A DNA stretch of 64,000 nt from Hyphomicrobium_A sp963726795. GTDB taxonomy: Bacteria > Pseudomonadota > Alphaproteobacteria > Rhizobiales > Hyphomicrobiaceae. Of this stretch, positions 52,955 through 61,956 are shown piece by piece. Numbering within the stretch: the stretch's first letter is position 1; each line of letters opens with the position of its first letter. The position numbers and the translations under genes were made by a program. Below the pieces are notes generated by a model. It made no database searches. It was not told the DNA's origin and was given only the letters and a program-made list of their open reading frames with translations. The stretch is taken from NCBI GenBank assembly GCA_963726795.1, contig CAVSDD010000006.1:744001-808000 (forward strand), given 5' to 3'.

Positions 52955-53476
52955 TCAGCTCGCGCGGTTCGGCGTGCCGAGGATGTGCGACTTCGGCGGC
53001 AGCATCACGCAATCGAAGTCCTGCGTGAACATCGCCGCGGCGAAGAAGGCGACGGCGCGCAAGGGATCCTTGCCGGTGTTGGCGAGGTCGTGCCGCAGGT
53101 TCGTCGGCAGCACGAAGACGCTGCCGGGACCGACGGGGAAGCTGCCCTCCTCGGTGTGCAGCTCACCCACGCCTGAGATGATGTACTGCGTCTCCTCGGT
53201 GGCATCGGTGTGCCAGCCCAGATGTCCGCCCGGCGCAATCTCGTAGACGATGGTGGAAGATTGATCGGCGCCGTGGCCGCCGTACGTCGCGAACGCGGCA
53301 TCCCATTTGATCGTCGTGTCGTCGGCGCCGCGCACCTTGATCCGCGCGAGCTTGTCGGATGAAACGACGGCGCTGTGCTTCACGGCACTGCTGCCACCGC
53401 CGCCGTTGGTGCCGGCCTTTGCGGGCTTGCCGGTCGTTGCCTGGGGCATGAGTTTGTTGGTTGCTGTCTGGGTCAT
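52955..53476 (-). CDS. Cupin-domain protein
   Basis: The 173-residue protein has a 40-residue polar N-terminus (Gly/Ser-rich) and a cupin with YEIAPGGHLGWHTDATEETQ (His, His, Glu) and GPGSVFVLPTNLRHDLAN (His). A metal-dependent enzyme or binding protein; substrate unknown. It converges on the DUF72 gene and is a second cupin in this region. Confidence 0.85.
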   Translation of the reverse strand: MTQTATNKLMPQATTGKPAKAGTNGGGGSSAVKHSAVVSSDKLARIKVRGADDTTIKWDAAFATYGGHGADQSSTIVYEIAPGGHLGWHTDATEETQYIISGVGELHTEEGSFPVGPGSVFVLPTNLRHDLANTGKDPLRAVAFFAAAMFTQDFDCVMLPPKSHILGTPNRAS

Positions 53477-53691
53477 CTGACGTCTCCGCTAGCTGGAGGG
53501 ACATTGCGGGAGCGACCCTAGGCACCGGTGGTTGTGCGCGAGTTGCGGATGCAGCGCGCATTAGGCTCGAAATGCACGCGTGTCGGCGCATTCGAACGCG
53601 CGCATTTTTAAGCAAATGCTTTCAGCTGCGGTTAGATGCCGTTATCGGAGGCCCTGCTTGCATGCGCGCCCGCCAAACACGAGGTGCGCCG

Positions 53692-53982
53692 ATGCCGGAC
53701 AAATCCGAATCCAAGTGGTCCAAGACCGTGACCGAGCACGATCACCCCTACGCCCTGCCGCCGGGCGTCTTCAAATCTGGCAATCCCGACGAAATCGCAG
53801 CCGCGTTGCAGCGCTCCGCGGAAGATCCCGAGCGCAAGAGCGACGATCATTTCCGCACCGCGATGTCGATGCTGGATTTCTACATCAACCGCGCCGGCCG
53901 CAACCTCTCGGCCGCGGAGCGCCAGTCGCTGGATAAAGCCAAGGTTGCGCTGCGCCAGCGCTTCGGCAAGACGGCCGACTGA
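53692..53982 (+). CDS. DUF3175 protein
   Basis: The 96-residue protein matches DUF3175: SKWSKTVTEHDHPYALPPGV, FKSGNPDEIAAALQRSAE and MSMLDFYINRAGRNLSAAER. It is a small soluble helical protein of unknown role, widespread in proteobacteria. ATG 53692 is chosen because the family starts near there. Confidence 0.87.
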   Translation: MPDKSESKWSKTVTEHDHPYALPPGVFKSGNPDEIAAALQRSAEDPERKSDDHFRTAMSMLDFYINRAGRNLSAAERQSLDKAKVALRQRFGKTAD

Positions 53983-53991
53983 GCGTGCGCG

Positions 53992-54636
53992 CTAACGTAC
54001 CGCGACGTTCACCGTCTGCGCCGGGCCCGAGCTACCGCCGCTGCCATCGACGACCACGACGTCGAAGCTTGCCTTCGCCGTGCTCGTGCCGTCGTGACGG
54101 AAGAGCACGGTACCGCTCTCGAGGTCGGCCTGCGTAAACGTCTGCACCGGGCGAGCGGGATCGCTCGTCATCGTAACGAAGCCGTTGCGCGCCTTCGATA
54201 CCGTGAAGGTCAGGTGGCTCGCGTCGTCGTCAGGATCGAGCGCGGTGAGATCGTCCAGCGTAATGCGCACCGACTGACCCTTGGCGACGGTCAAGTCGAG
54301 GTCGCCGGAGATGGTCGGTGGCACGTTCTTCACCTGCGCGCTCAGGTTGGCGCCGAGCTCCATGGCGAGACGGCCGTACTGAACGTTGCCGGCAACCGAT
54401 CCGCTCGAGCGGATCGTGATCAGCTGATTGACGAACACCTCGCCCTGCAGCGTGCCGTGCACGTCGGCGTCCTGCACCTGGACGGTCCCGAAACAGCGCC
54501 CACCCGGCTTCACCACCAGATGCTCGCCTGCGACGCCGCCCTCGATGTAACCGTACACCTCGATGCGGCCGCCGTTACGCACCTCGCCCTTGAGGTAGGT
54601 ATCTTCGCCGATCACCAGCACGCGACTGTCGCTCAC
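53992..54636 (-). CDS. Bactofilin fused to a CSPG/cadherin-like repeat
   Basis: The 214-residue protein has a bactofilin domain (about 5-103: LVIGEDTYLKGEVRNGGRIE, EGGVAGEHLVVKPGGRCFGT, LQGEVFVNQLITIRSSGSVA, YGRLAMELGANLSAQV), which polymerises in the cytoplasm, joined to a segment (about 106-214) with the CSPG repeat pattern: LDDLTALDPDDDASHLTFTV, GFVTMTSDPARPV, FTQADLESGTVLFRHDGTST and FDVVVVDGSG. CSPG/cadherin-like repeats normally occur outside the cell, so the combination is unusual. The start is GTG 54636. It converges on the DUF3175 gene. Confidence 0.85.
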   Translation of the reverse strand: MSDSRVLVIGEDTYLKGEVRNGGRIEVYGYIEGGVAGEHLVVKPGGRCFGTVQVQDADVHGTLQGEVFVNQLITIRSSGSVAGNVQYGRLAMELGANLSAQVKNVPPTISGDLDLTVAKGQSVRITLDDLTALDPDDDASHLTFTVSKARNGFVTMTSDPARPVQTFTQADLESGTVLFRHDGTSTAKASFDVVVVDGSGGSSGPAQTVNVAVR

Positions 54637-54873
54637 AGCTCTGCCCCATTTGCCGAATGGCCAACTTCCAGGATGGGCTACGAATAAGCCAGCTTGGGGG
54701 CGCTGCCTAGCCTCAACTCCAGCACGGGCAAAGGAAGCACGGGAGGGGGCCGCAACCCGGCGGACACACCCCCTCTCCAATCCACAAGTGCGCGCCCGGG
54801 TCGGCTTGTCCCTCGCCAGTTCACGGGGCAGCTTACGGCCTTCGAACCCCGAATTCTCCTTGAGGAGGTTGAG

Positions 54874-55146
54874 ATGTCCAAGTCGGTGCGACTAGTCGTG
54901 CTTGCCGCAGCCGCCGCGCTGCTGCCATCCCTCGCCCAGGCGGCCGAGTGCCGCGCGTTTGTGGCGGTCGGCAGCGGAATCACGGAAAGCGTCGCGCAGC
55001 TCATGGCCAAGCAGGGTGCCATCAACCTGGCCGAGAACCGCGGCTGGACCGTTAAGGGCGATGCGAAGCTGATCAAGTGCGTGCACGCCGGCACGTTCGG
55101 CAACGAATGCCAGGCCAAGTCGTACGCCTGCAAGCTGCCTCATTAA
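54874..55146 (+). CDS. Small exported cysteine-containing protein
   Basis: The 90-residue protein has a signal peptide (MSKSVRLVVLAAAAALLPSL...) and a compact mature domain with four cysteines (AECRAF, IKCVHAG, NECQAK, YACKLPH), which suggests two disulfides. TTGAGGAGGTTGAG precedes ATG 54874. I do not recognise a family. Confidence 0.72.
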   Translation: MSKSVRLVVLAAAAALLPSLAQAAECRAFVAVGSGITESVAQLMAKQGAINLAENRGWTVKGDAKLIKCVHAGTFGNECQAKSYACKLPH

Positions 55147-55204
55147 CGAGGGCCAAGGCATCCACTGTGGATGCTAGGGCTTTAGACCCGATCTTCCGGG
55201 ATGC

Positions 55205-55507
55205 TCAGGGCGCGACGCTGATGCGCGCTTTCCAAGGCGAAGGCGGCGCCAATTCATTGGCAGCTGCCTGTGCGAGCTGAGCGAGACGAGGAGCCGGCCC
55301 AGCCGATGCGCCCTTGTCGGCTACTTTCTCGACCTGTGGTCCGCTCTTGATCCACGTGCGGCCGGTCTTGCTATCGAGCCCAATCACGTAGTCGCTGGCC
55401 GTCGCCTGGCACGGCTCAAAGGTGTGACGGAAGCAGGCGCTGGCGGGAGATGCGCTGACGCAGGCGATAGCCGCGGTGCCTGCAATGATCGGAAGCGTGA
55501 AGCGCAT
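55205..55507 (-). CDS. Small exported hypothetical protein
   Basis: The 100-residue protein has a signal peptide (MRFTLPIIAGTAAIACVSAS) and a mature part with two cysteines (CFRHTFEPCQA) and YVIGLDSKTGRTWIKSGPQ. The start is ATG 55507. Family not recognised. It converges on the small cysteine-containing protein gene. Confidence 0.65.
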   Translation of the reverse strand: MRFTLPIIAGTAAIACVSASPASACFRHTFEPCQATASDYVIGLDSKTGRTWIKSGPQVEKVADKGASAGPAPRLAQLAQAAANELAPPSPWKARISVAP

Positions 55508-55642
55508 CGCGCTGTATCCCTCTGCGTTGGTACCCTGCACGCAGAGTTAACGCCGATACCCCCGCTTCGTTCCGAAGGCTCGCGGCTTCGCCAAAACAAA
55601 GGCGTTGTCGAGTCCTAAGTAGTATCGCCCACAAAAAACCTC

Positions 55643-55656
55643 TTGATCGTTGCAAT
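55643..55656 (+). promoter_or_regulatory. Candidate FNR/FixK-type box
   Basis: TTGATCGTTGCAAT matches the left half of TTGAT-N4-ATCAA and partially the right half. It lies about 50 bases upstream of the Crp/Fnr gene, so self-regulation is possible. A single imperfect site is weak evidence. Confidence 0.35.
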
Positions 55657-55704
55657 GCCGCCACATATGCTCAGGCGATAGCATTCAAGTATCGAGTAGG
55701 TCCC

Positions 55705-56394
55705 GTGCTCACTCTCGTCGAGTCCCTGAGCGCCAGCCCCGCCGTTCAGCCCGGCAAGGCGCAAACGACGCCCCCGCCCATTCCACTCCAGGGCGAGTTG
55801 CGGGCGCTTGTTCCGGGCGAGGTGCTGTTTCGTGCCGGCGACGCGCGCGATCACATCTATCGGGTCGATAGCGGCGCGCTCTGCCTTTACCGCTGCAATC
55901 CTGACGGCTCGCGCACCGTTCTCGAGTTCGCCTTCCCCGGCGATCTCGTTGGCCTCGGCTATCTCGACAATCACATCTCAGACGCGCAGGCGACGATGGA
56001 GACATCGCTGTGCTGCCTGCCGCGCTCGGCGCTCGATCCGGCAACGGATGACAGCCCGCGCATGCGCGGCCGCCTCACCGCAGCGATCGAGCGCGAGGTC
56101 GCCTACCTCAAGGATTCCCTCGTCGCCGTCGGCAAACCGAGCCCGTTGCAGCGCATCGCCGCGCTGTTCGTCACGCTGTCGCGCAACAACGCCTACGAAG
56201 GCCGCCGGCCCGACATCATAACGGACTCGCTCACGTGCGGTGTCGTCGCCGGCTATCTGGGCATGAGCGTCGATCAGCTTGCCACCCGCTTGTCCGAGCT
56301 GGAAGCCCGCGGCCTGATCGAGCCGTGCGCAAAAGGCCTGCGTCTGTTGGATATGGACGCCCTCGAGAGCCTCGCTGACAGCGCCGCCGCCTAG
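55705..56394 (+). CDS. Crp/Fnr-family transcriptional regulator
   Basis: The 229-residue protein has a cNMP-binding-like beta-barrel (about 30-120: ALVPGEVLFRAGDARDHIYR, EFAFPGDLVGLGYLDNHIS), a dimer helix and a C-terminal winged helix-turn-helix with CGVVAGYLGMSVDQLATRLS and ELEARGLIE. The N-terminal Cys cluster of oxygen-sensing FNR is absent, so it is more like FixK or a small-molecule sensor. The start is GTG 55705. The neighbouring envelope genes are its possible targets. Confidence 0.88.
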   Translation: MLTLVESLSASPAVQPGKAQTTPPPIPLQGELRALVPGEVLFRAGDARDHIYRVDSGALCLYRCNPDGSRTVLEFAFPGDLVGLGYLDNHISDAQATMETSLCCLPRSALDPATDDSPRMRGRLTAAIEREVAYLKDSLVAVGKPSPLQRIAALFVTLSRNNAYEGRRPDIITDSLTCGVVAGYLGMSVDQLATRLSELEARGLIEPCAKGLRLLDMDALESLADSAAA

Positions 56395-56406
56395 AGCCCA
56401 GCACCA

Positions 56407-56803
56407 ATGCCATTAGAGCCCGGTCTCGTCGGAACGGCGACGCTCACCGTCACCGACGAGCACACCGCTGCGCGCGTGGGTAGCGGCCGTGCGCCGGTCT
56501 TCGCATCGCCGATGATGATTGCGCTCATGGAAGCGGCCGCCGTCGATTGCATCGAGGCTATGCTGCCCGAGGGCGCAGGAGAGCTTAGGTATAAGCCTCG
56601 AGGTCGAGCACATTGCGGCGACGCCGGTCGGCGTGAGCGTGCAGGCTCGCGCGACGCTGCGCCAAGTCGACGGGCGCAAGCTCTCCTTCGACGTCGAAGC
56701 GCACGATGAGCGCGAGCTCATCGGCCGCGGGCGCCACACACGCGTGCTCGTCGACAGCGCGCGGTTTCGCGCCAAGGCAATGGCCAAAGCCCCCATTACT
56801 TGA
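56407..56803 (+). CDS. Hotdog-fold thioesterase (FlK-like), one apparent frameshift
   Basis: The protein has the FlK-type layout: VGTATLTVTDEHTAARVGSG, FASPMMIALMEAAAVDCIEA, then SLEVEHIAATPVGVSVQARA and SFDVEAHDERELIGRGRHTR. One extra base near 56578 breaks the frame between the two halves. Corrected length is about 131 residues. FlK-like hotdog proteins hydrolyse acyl-CoA or related thioesters; the substrate is unknown. It begins 12 bases after the Crp gene and may share its transcript. Confidence 0.82.
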
Positions 56804-56955
56804 AGCGCAAATGCTCGCGCCAGCCGCTGCGTCGCCTGCGGCGTCAAAAATCGGCCCCCTTCGACCCATTCTCCTTGCGCCCAGACCCCAAATCTCAGCA
56901 CAATGTCGAAGAATTGAGCAACAAGCCTGACCTAGGGAGCCTCCGGGAGGTCATC

Positions 56956-57993
56956 ATGCGCGCATTGAAGGCAACAATTTTCATCGCCGCAGCTTTCTGC
57001 TGCAGCCCGCAAGTTCTGAACGCCGCCGGCACGACGCCGGAGCCAGCGCCTGCTACGCAGCCGGCGCCCGAAATCGCGTCGCCACCAACCCCGCCCGCCC
57101 CTCCTGCGACGACGGAGGCTACGCCGGCGCAGCCGGAAGCGGCGGCACCGCCTAAAGAAGAAGCGATGGGACCCGTCTCACCGCCATCGGCGAAAAAGGA
57201 ATGCTCAGGCAATCCCGACGCGCTCGGGGTGTCGCGCGTTGTCGAGATCGACACGACCGGCGGGCCCGGCTTCGGCTTCCAGCACTATAAGCTCTACGAC
57301 TTCCTCAATCCCAAGGAGGTCGTGCTGACGTTCGACGACGGCCCGCTGCCCAACCGCACCACGGCGATCCTGGCCGCGCTCAACGCCGAGTGCACGAATG
57401 CGACGTTCTTCTCCGTGGGCAAGGTCGCCGCCGGGTACCCTGAGATCCTGCGTGACGTTGCCAAATCCGGCAACACGGTCGGCGCGCACACGATGACCCA
57501 CGGCGATCTCTCGAAGATGCCGATCGACAAGGCGAAGGAGGAGATCGAGAAATCGTTCAGCGTCGCCCAGCGCGCAGTCGGCGGCGGCGTGGCCCCGTTC
57601 TTCCGCTTCCCGTTCCTGCGCGACAGCCCAGATACGCTCAAATATCTGGCCAGCCGCAACATCGCCGTGTTCTCGACCGACATCGACAGCTTCGACTTCA
57701 AGGGCCCGCAACCCGACAAGCTCGTCAAGCACATCATGACGCTGCTGGATAAGCGTGGCAAAGGCATCATCCTGATGCACGACATCCAGCCGCACACCGC
57801 GACGGCTTTGCCCAATCTGCTCAAGGAGCTCAAGAAGGGCGGCTACAAGGTCGTTCACCTGACGTCCAAGACGCCGGTGAAGACGCTGCCCGAGTACGAC
57901 GCGATGGTCGCCAAGGAAGTCTCCGGCATGCCGTCATCGTTGTCGGAGCGTCCGATGAACAGCGTCGTACGCACGGTCACCGGCGCACAGTGA
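56956..57993 (+). CDS. Exported polysaccharide deacetylase
   Basis: The 345-residue protein has a signal peptide (MRALKATIFIAAAFCCSPQV), a Pro/Ala-rich linker (about 25-75) and a NodB domain: EVVLTFDDGP (metal Asp, residues 125-129), AHTMTHGDLS (metal His), FFRFPFLRDSPDTLKYL and a C-terminal MHDIQPHTATALPNLLKE. It likely removes acetyl groups from peptidoglycan or another polysaccharide in the periplasm. It lies 152 bases after the thioesterase gene and just before EipA. Confidence 0.92.
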   Translation: MRALKATIFIAAAFCCSPQVLNAAGTTPEPAPATQPAPEIASPPTPPAPPATTEATPAQPEAAAPPKEEAMGPVSPPSAKKECSGNPDALGVSRVVEIDTTGGPGFGFQHYKLYDFLNPKEVVLTFDDGPLPNRTTAILAALNAECTNATFFSVGKVAAGYPEILRDVAKSGNTVGAHTMTHGDLSKMPIDKAKEEIEKSFSVAQRAVGGGVAPFFRFPFLRDSPDTLKYLASRNIAVFSTDIDSFDFKGPQPDKLVKHIMTLLDKRGKGIILMHDIQPHTATALPNLLKELKKGGYKVVHLTSKTPVKTLPEYDAMVAKEVSGMPSSLSERPMNSVVRTVTGAQ

Positions 57994-58074
57994 GGCAGCA
58001 CAATGAGGCCAGCACAGTGAGAATTGGCGGCCTCGCTGCGCCTGCACCCCTCCCGCCACCATGCGCGAGTAAAA

Positions 58075-59235
58075 ATGCGTGAACCGGCGTCGCCACGCCG
58101 ACTGACAGGGCTGAGCCTGCTCGCCGCGCTTCTATTCGCAAGCGCGGCGCCGGGTGCTGTCGCCGCCACCTGCACGGCCGAAGACTTCGCCGCCGCCGTC
58201 GACCGCTCGGGCTCATCGCTCCGCGCGTTCAACGAGACCGCGCTGCCCGCGCTGCAGGAGAAACTGAAGCAGCTGAAAGAGCGGCGCGGCTGGAGCGATG
58301 CCGAGTACGAGGATAAAGGCCTCGGCAATCTGCGTGATGCGCGCTCAAACCAATTCGACACCGACGCCGAGGAGCTGATCGTCAAGATCGACACGCTCGG
58401 CAGGCCGCCTCCAGACAAGGCGCCCGACTGCTCAAAGCTCACCGAGCTCGATGCCGCGAGCCTGGAGCTGCTCGCCGTGATGAAGGCGAAATCGGCCTAC
58501 GTCATCTCCAAGGTCGATGCCGCGCTGGCCGAGAGCCCGGCGCCGCAGGCAAAGGTCGCGCCTCCACCCGAGCCGAAGGCGCCGCCGGCGAAAGCTCCCG
58601 AGGTAAAGTCGGCGCAGGCAAAGGTCCCGTTGCCCGAGCCCAAATCTGCCGAGCCAAAATCAGCGCTGCCCAAGTGGAGCACGCAGACGCGCCCGCAGGA
58701 ACCGCCGCCGCAGACGGCCTTCATGCCGCCGCCGCCACCTGAGTCCGCGCAGAAGGGCTACACCATCGATGAGGTCCGCGAGATCACGCGCGGATTCTTC
58801 GGCACGATCTCGACCAACTTGGGCAGCGTCATCGAGTACGCCTTCTCGACCTCGGGGCGGCCGGACGGATACGTGCTCGGCACCGAAGGCGGCGGCGCGT
58901 TCCTCGCCGGCGTGCGCTACGGCTCGGGCATGCTCTACCTGCGCGATGGCGGCTCGCAGAAGGTCTACTGGCATGGGCCCTCGATCGGCACCGACTTCGG
59001 TGCGGCGGGCTCACGCACGATGTTCCTGATCTATAACCTCGCGACGCCCGAAGGCCTTATGCGCGGCTTCACCGGCATCGACGGCTCGGCCTATTTCGTC
59101 GGCGGCGTCGGCATTACGTTCCTGAAGGGCGGCGACGTGCTGATGGCGCCCATCCGCTCGGGGCTGGGTTTCCGCATCGGCGCCAACCTCGGCTATATCC
59201 GCTTCACGCCGCGCGCCACCTGGAACCCGTTCTAA
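58075..59235 (+). CDS. eipA: EipA (DUF1134) envelope integrity protein with N-terminal extension
   Basis: The 386-residue protein has a signal peptide, then a helical domain (about 30-150) with two Cys (ATCTAEDF and PDCSKL), a long Pro/Ala/Lys linker (about 155-225) and a C-terminal DUF1134 domain (about 228-386: YTIDEVREITRGFFGTIST, GYVLGTEGGGAFLAGVRYGS, GSAYFVGGVGITFLKGGDVL, RATWNPF). Brucella EipA, about 200 residues, maintains envelope integrity; this version has roughly 190 extra N-terminal residues. The start is ATG 58075. It sits in the envelope group with a deacetylase and an L,D-transpeptidase. Confidence 0.88.
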   Translation: MREPASPRRLTGLSLLAALLFASAAPGAVAATCTAEDFAAAVDRSGSSLRAFNETALPALQEKLKQLKERRGWSDAEYEDKGLGNLRDARSNQFDTDAEELIVKIDTLGRPPPDKAPDCSKLTELDAASLELLAVMKAKSAYVISKVDAALAESPAPQAKVAPPPEPKAPPAKAPEVKSAQAKVPLPEPKSAEPKSALPKWSTQTRPQEPPPQTAFMPPPPPESAQKGYTIDEVREITRGFFGTISTNLGSVIEYAFSTSGRPDGYVLGTEGGGAFLAGVRYGSGMLYLRDGGSQKVYWHGPSIGTDFGAAGSRTMFLIYNLATPEGLMRGFTGIDGSAYFVGGVGITFLKGGDVLMAPIRSGLGFRIGANLGYIRFTPRATWNPF

Positions 59236-59254
59236 TGGGTTTCCCTTTCGGCGA

Positions 59255-60004
59255 TCACCAGGTGTTGTAGCCGCCGCCGTAGCGCTGGCGACGAACGCGG
59301 CGCTGATCGTAGTAGGGCTGGGCGGCAAAGAACCCGTACGGCTGATAACGCTGATAGCGACGGCGCGAGCCGTCGGCGACCGCGGCCGAATACGGCGGCT
59401 TGCCGTGCACCACGATCCTGGTCAGCGGCTCACCGTGCTTCTGCACGAGGTTGTAGAAGATCTTCGCGTTCTTGGGATGCAGGCGCACGCACCCATGCGA
59501 GGCCGGCTGTCCCAGGTTGCCGATGGCGTTGGTGGCGTGCACGGCGACGCCGTTGGTGAAGAACACCGCATACGGCATCGGCGCCCAGTCGTACTGGCGC
59601 GAGTAGTGCATGCGCGTCGACCAGCTCGGGGTGTAGGTGCCGGTCGGCGTGGTGTAGCCGCCGCGCGCGGATGAAATCTTCCATTTCCCGATCTCGCCGC
59701 TGGTGTCGGAAACGGTCATCACCTGATGGGTGAGATCGATGTCGGCAAAGAGCGTGGGCTCGGGCGGGGGCAGCGGCTCGACGGCCGCGGCTGCGGAGTC
59801 GTCCTCGGCCGCGGGCGGCAGCTCGGCGTCTGACGCCTGATGGCCCAACGGCGCGGCCGTTTCCGGCTTGGTTGCTTCGGCTGGCGTTGCGGTCGCAACC
59901 GCGTTCGGTTGGCCGCCCGACTGCGGCACGGCTGTCTCGGCAAAACCGGTTGACGCGAACAGGCCGACGATGGCCGCGACATACGCGAGACGGACAAAAC
60001 CCAT
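59255..60004 (-). CDS. L,D-transpeptidase (YkuD domain)
   Basis: The 249-residue protein has a signal peptide (MGFVRLAYVAAIVGLFASTG), a Pro/Ala-rich linker and a YkuD domain (about 85-200) with AVHATNAIGNLGQPASHGCV and the catalytic Cys172 in SHGCVRLH. The C-terminus is Tyr/Arg-rich. It forms 3-3 crosslinks in peptidoglycan or attaches proteins to it. It converges on the EipA gene and belongs to the envelope group. Confidence 0.93.
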   Translation of the reverse strand: MGFVRLAYVAAIVGLFASTGFAETAVPQSGGQPNAVATATPAEATKPETAAPLGHQASDAELPPAAEDDSAAAAVEPLPPPEPTLFADIDLTHQVMTVSDTSGEIGKWKISSARGGYTTPTGTYTPSWSTRMHYSRQYDWAPMPYAVFFTNGVAVHATNAIGNLGQPASHGCVRLHPKNAKIFYNLVQKHGEPLTRIVVHGKPPYSAAVADGSRRRYQRYQPYGFFAAQPYYDQRRVRRQRYGGGYNTW

Positions 60005-60164
60005 CGTCGCAAATCTCCCCTGGACCCCACCCGGCACTTCGCACGGGCGCAAAGGCGCACTCTACCTTCCCGAGGGATGCGAAAATCTTAATGAGCAGGA
60101 TCATTTTGGTCAGCGGCGCGCCGGTGCGCTGACAACGCCTCAACCGCCGGCGACGACGAGCAGG

Positions 60165-61835
60165 CTAGTTGCCGAACAGAAGCTGGAAGATCGACCGGCC
60201 GCCGCCGCGCCGGCGCGGGCGGTCATCGAACGGCGACCAGGCGCCGCCGGAGCTCTCGCGCCGGGCCACCTGTGGCCGCGCGGTGCGCAGCACGAACTCG
60301 TCGTTCGCCCCATCGACGCTCGCCACCACCACGCGATCGTCCTGCCAAGTCCACTCGGCGGTCTTCTTGCCCTGCCGGTGCGGCTCGATCGCGACGACGG
60401 TGTTGGTATCGAGGTCGAGGATCGCGACTTGCTCCAGCTCTTCCGGCCCGGACGGTCCGGCCGTCACGCCGCCGGTGAACTTGAGCGTGGCGATGGTTGC
60501 GAGCGGCGCCGGCCGCACCTGCCACTCGAGCAGCCGCGGCTGGCCCTCGCCCGCCATCTCGAGCGGAACGCGCAAACGGCGATACTGGTCGCTGACGGCG
60601 AAGTAGTGCTGGTTGCGCTCGACGACACGCCACTTGTCGATGCCGGCGCCGGGAACCTCGCGATCCTGATCGTCGGCCGCGTCGGCGCCGAGCCGCTGCA
60701 AGGCATCGGCGGCAATCTTCATGCTGGGCCGCAGCGCGACGGCACGTTTCAAGTCGGCAACCGCCTGCTCCGTGCGCCCCTGCGCCTCCTCGATCTCGCC
60801 CTTGGCCCAAAGCGGGTCCGCACCGTCCGGATCGAGCTTCAGCGCGGTCTCGACATCTTTCTGGCCGACGTCGGGCTGGCCGCTCAGCTTGTAGACGACG
60901 GCGCGGTTGGCGAAGGCGAGGCTCGAGCGCGGATCGAGTTCGATCGCGCGGTTGAGGTCCGCGAACGCCGGATCGTAGGATCGCGACAGACCGCTCGCCA
61001 GCCCGCGCGCCGCGTAACCGCGCGCCGACTTGGGGTCGATCTCGATCACGTGCGTGAAATCCTTGATCGCGGCGTCTGGGTTGGCGATCGCCATGTAGGC
61101 CTGCCCGCGCAGCAGGTAGAGCTCGGTGTTGTTGACGTCGAACGCGATGGCGCGCGACAGATCCTCGACCGCGTCCTGCTGGCGCCCGATGTCGAGCTTG
61201 GCTTCGGCGCGGCTGCGATAGGCGGCGGCAAAGCGCGGGTCGACGTTGACCGCGCGCGTGAAGTCGCGGATGGCGGCATGCGGACGGCCGACCAGAAGAT
61301 ACACCCGCCCGCGGCCTGCGAGTGGCGCCGCCGTCTGCGGCATCAATTTGATCGCCTGCGTGTAGTCCCCGATCGCCTGGTCGTTGTGGCCGACCTGCGA
61401 ATAGGCGCCCGCGCGATTGCCGAGTGCCGCGGCATAGCCCGGCGCCAGCACGATCGCGCGGTTGAAGTCCTTGATCGCCTCTTCCGGGTAGCTCAACGCC
61501 AGCAGCAGGCTGCCGCGATTGTTGTAGATCGCGGCGTACTCGGGAAAGAGCTGCGCGGCGCGGTTGAAATCGTCGAGCGCCAGCTTGGTCTGGCCGACGC
61601 GCGCATAGGCGACCGCGCGGTCGTTGAGGATCGTGGCGCGGCGATCGTTCGTGAGCGCGGTGTCGCTGAGGGCATCGGTATAGTCGACGACGGCCTTGGC
61701 CGCGTCCCCGCGCACGAGCGCCGCTGCGGCGTCCTGCTGCTTCAACGCTGAACCGGCATCGGGAACCGCATGCGCACCGCTCGCGGTCAGCGCCGTGAGC
61801 ACCAGGAACAGGCCAATCCGTCTCGCCATCTGCAT
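60165..61835 (-). CDS. TPR-repeat exported protein
   Basis: The 556-residue protein has a signal peptide (MARRIGLFLVLTALTASGAH) and about nine TPR motifs (about 30-370, repeats such as YPEEAIKDFNRAIVLAPGYA and FAAAYRSRAEAKLDIGRQQD), then a C-terminal beta-rich domain with VDGANDEFVLRTARPQVARR and a Gly/Arg-rich end. TPR proteins in the periplasm usually act as adaptors or envelope assembly factors. The start is ATG 61835 or the in-frame ATG at 61829. It is 160 bases upstream of the L,D-transpeptidase gene on the same strand. Confidence 0.88.
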   Translation of the reverse strand: MQMARRIGLFLVLTALTASGAHAVPDAGSALKQQDAAAALVRGDAAKAVVDYTDALSDTALTNDRRATILNDRAVAYARVGQTKLALDDFNRAAQLFPEYAAIYNNRGSLLLALSYPEEAIKDFNRAIVLAPGYAAALGNRAGAYSQVGHNDQAIGDYTQAIKLMPQTAAPLAGRGRVYLLVGRPHAAIRDFTRAVNVDPRFAAAYRSRAEAKLDIGRQQDAVEDLSRAIAFDVNNTELYLLRGQAYMAIANPDAAIKDFTHVIEIDPKSARGYAARGLASGLSRSYDPAFADLNRAIELDPRSSLAFANRAVVYKLSGQPDVGQKDVETALKLDPDGADPLWAKGEIEEAQGRTEQAVADLKRAVALRPSMKIAADALQRLGADAADDQDREVPGAGIDKWRVVERNQHYFAVSDQYRRLRVPLEMAGEGQPRLLEWQVRPAPLATIATLKFTGGVTAGPSGPEELEQVAILDLDTNTVVAIEPHRQGKKTAEWTWQDDRVVVASVDGANDEFVLRTARPQVARRESSGGAWSPFDDRPRRRGGGRSIFQLLFGN

Positions 61836-61956
61836 TCCGTCTTGCAGTTCCGTCTCGGAGTTTTGTGCGCACGTCCCGCGCAAGCCTCAGCGCGGCGATT
61901 CCAGCATAGAATATTCGGGCGCCATTGTGCCGCGAAATCGACCGTAATAATGGCGC

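Noticed and set aside
60223..61872. Long second frame on the same strand as the TPR gene
   Set aside because: Arg/Gly-rich reading of TPR repeats with no conserved motif; the TPR frame has a signal peptide and clear repeats.
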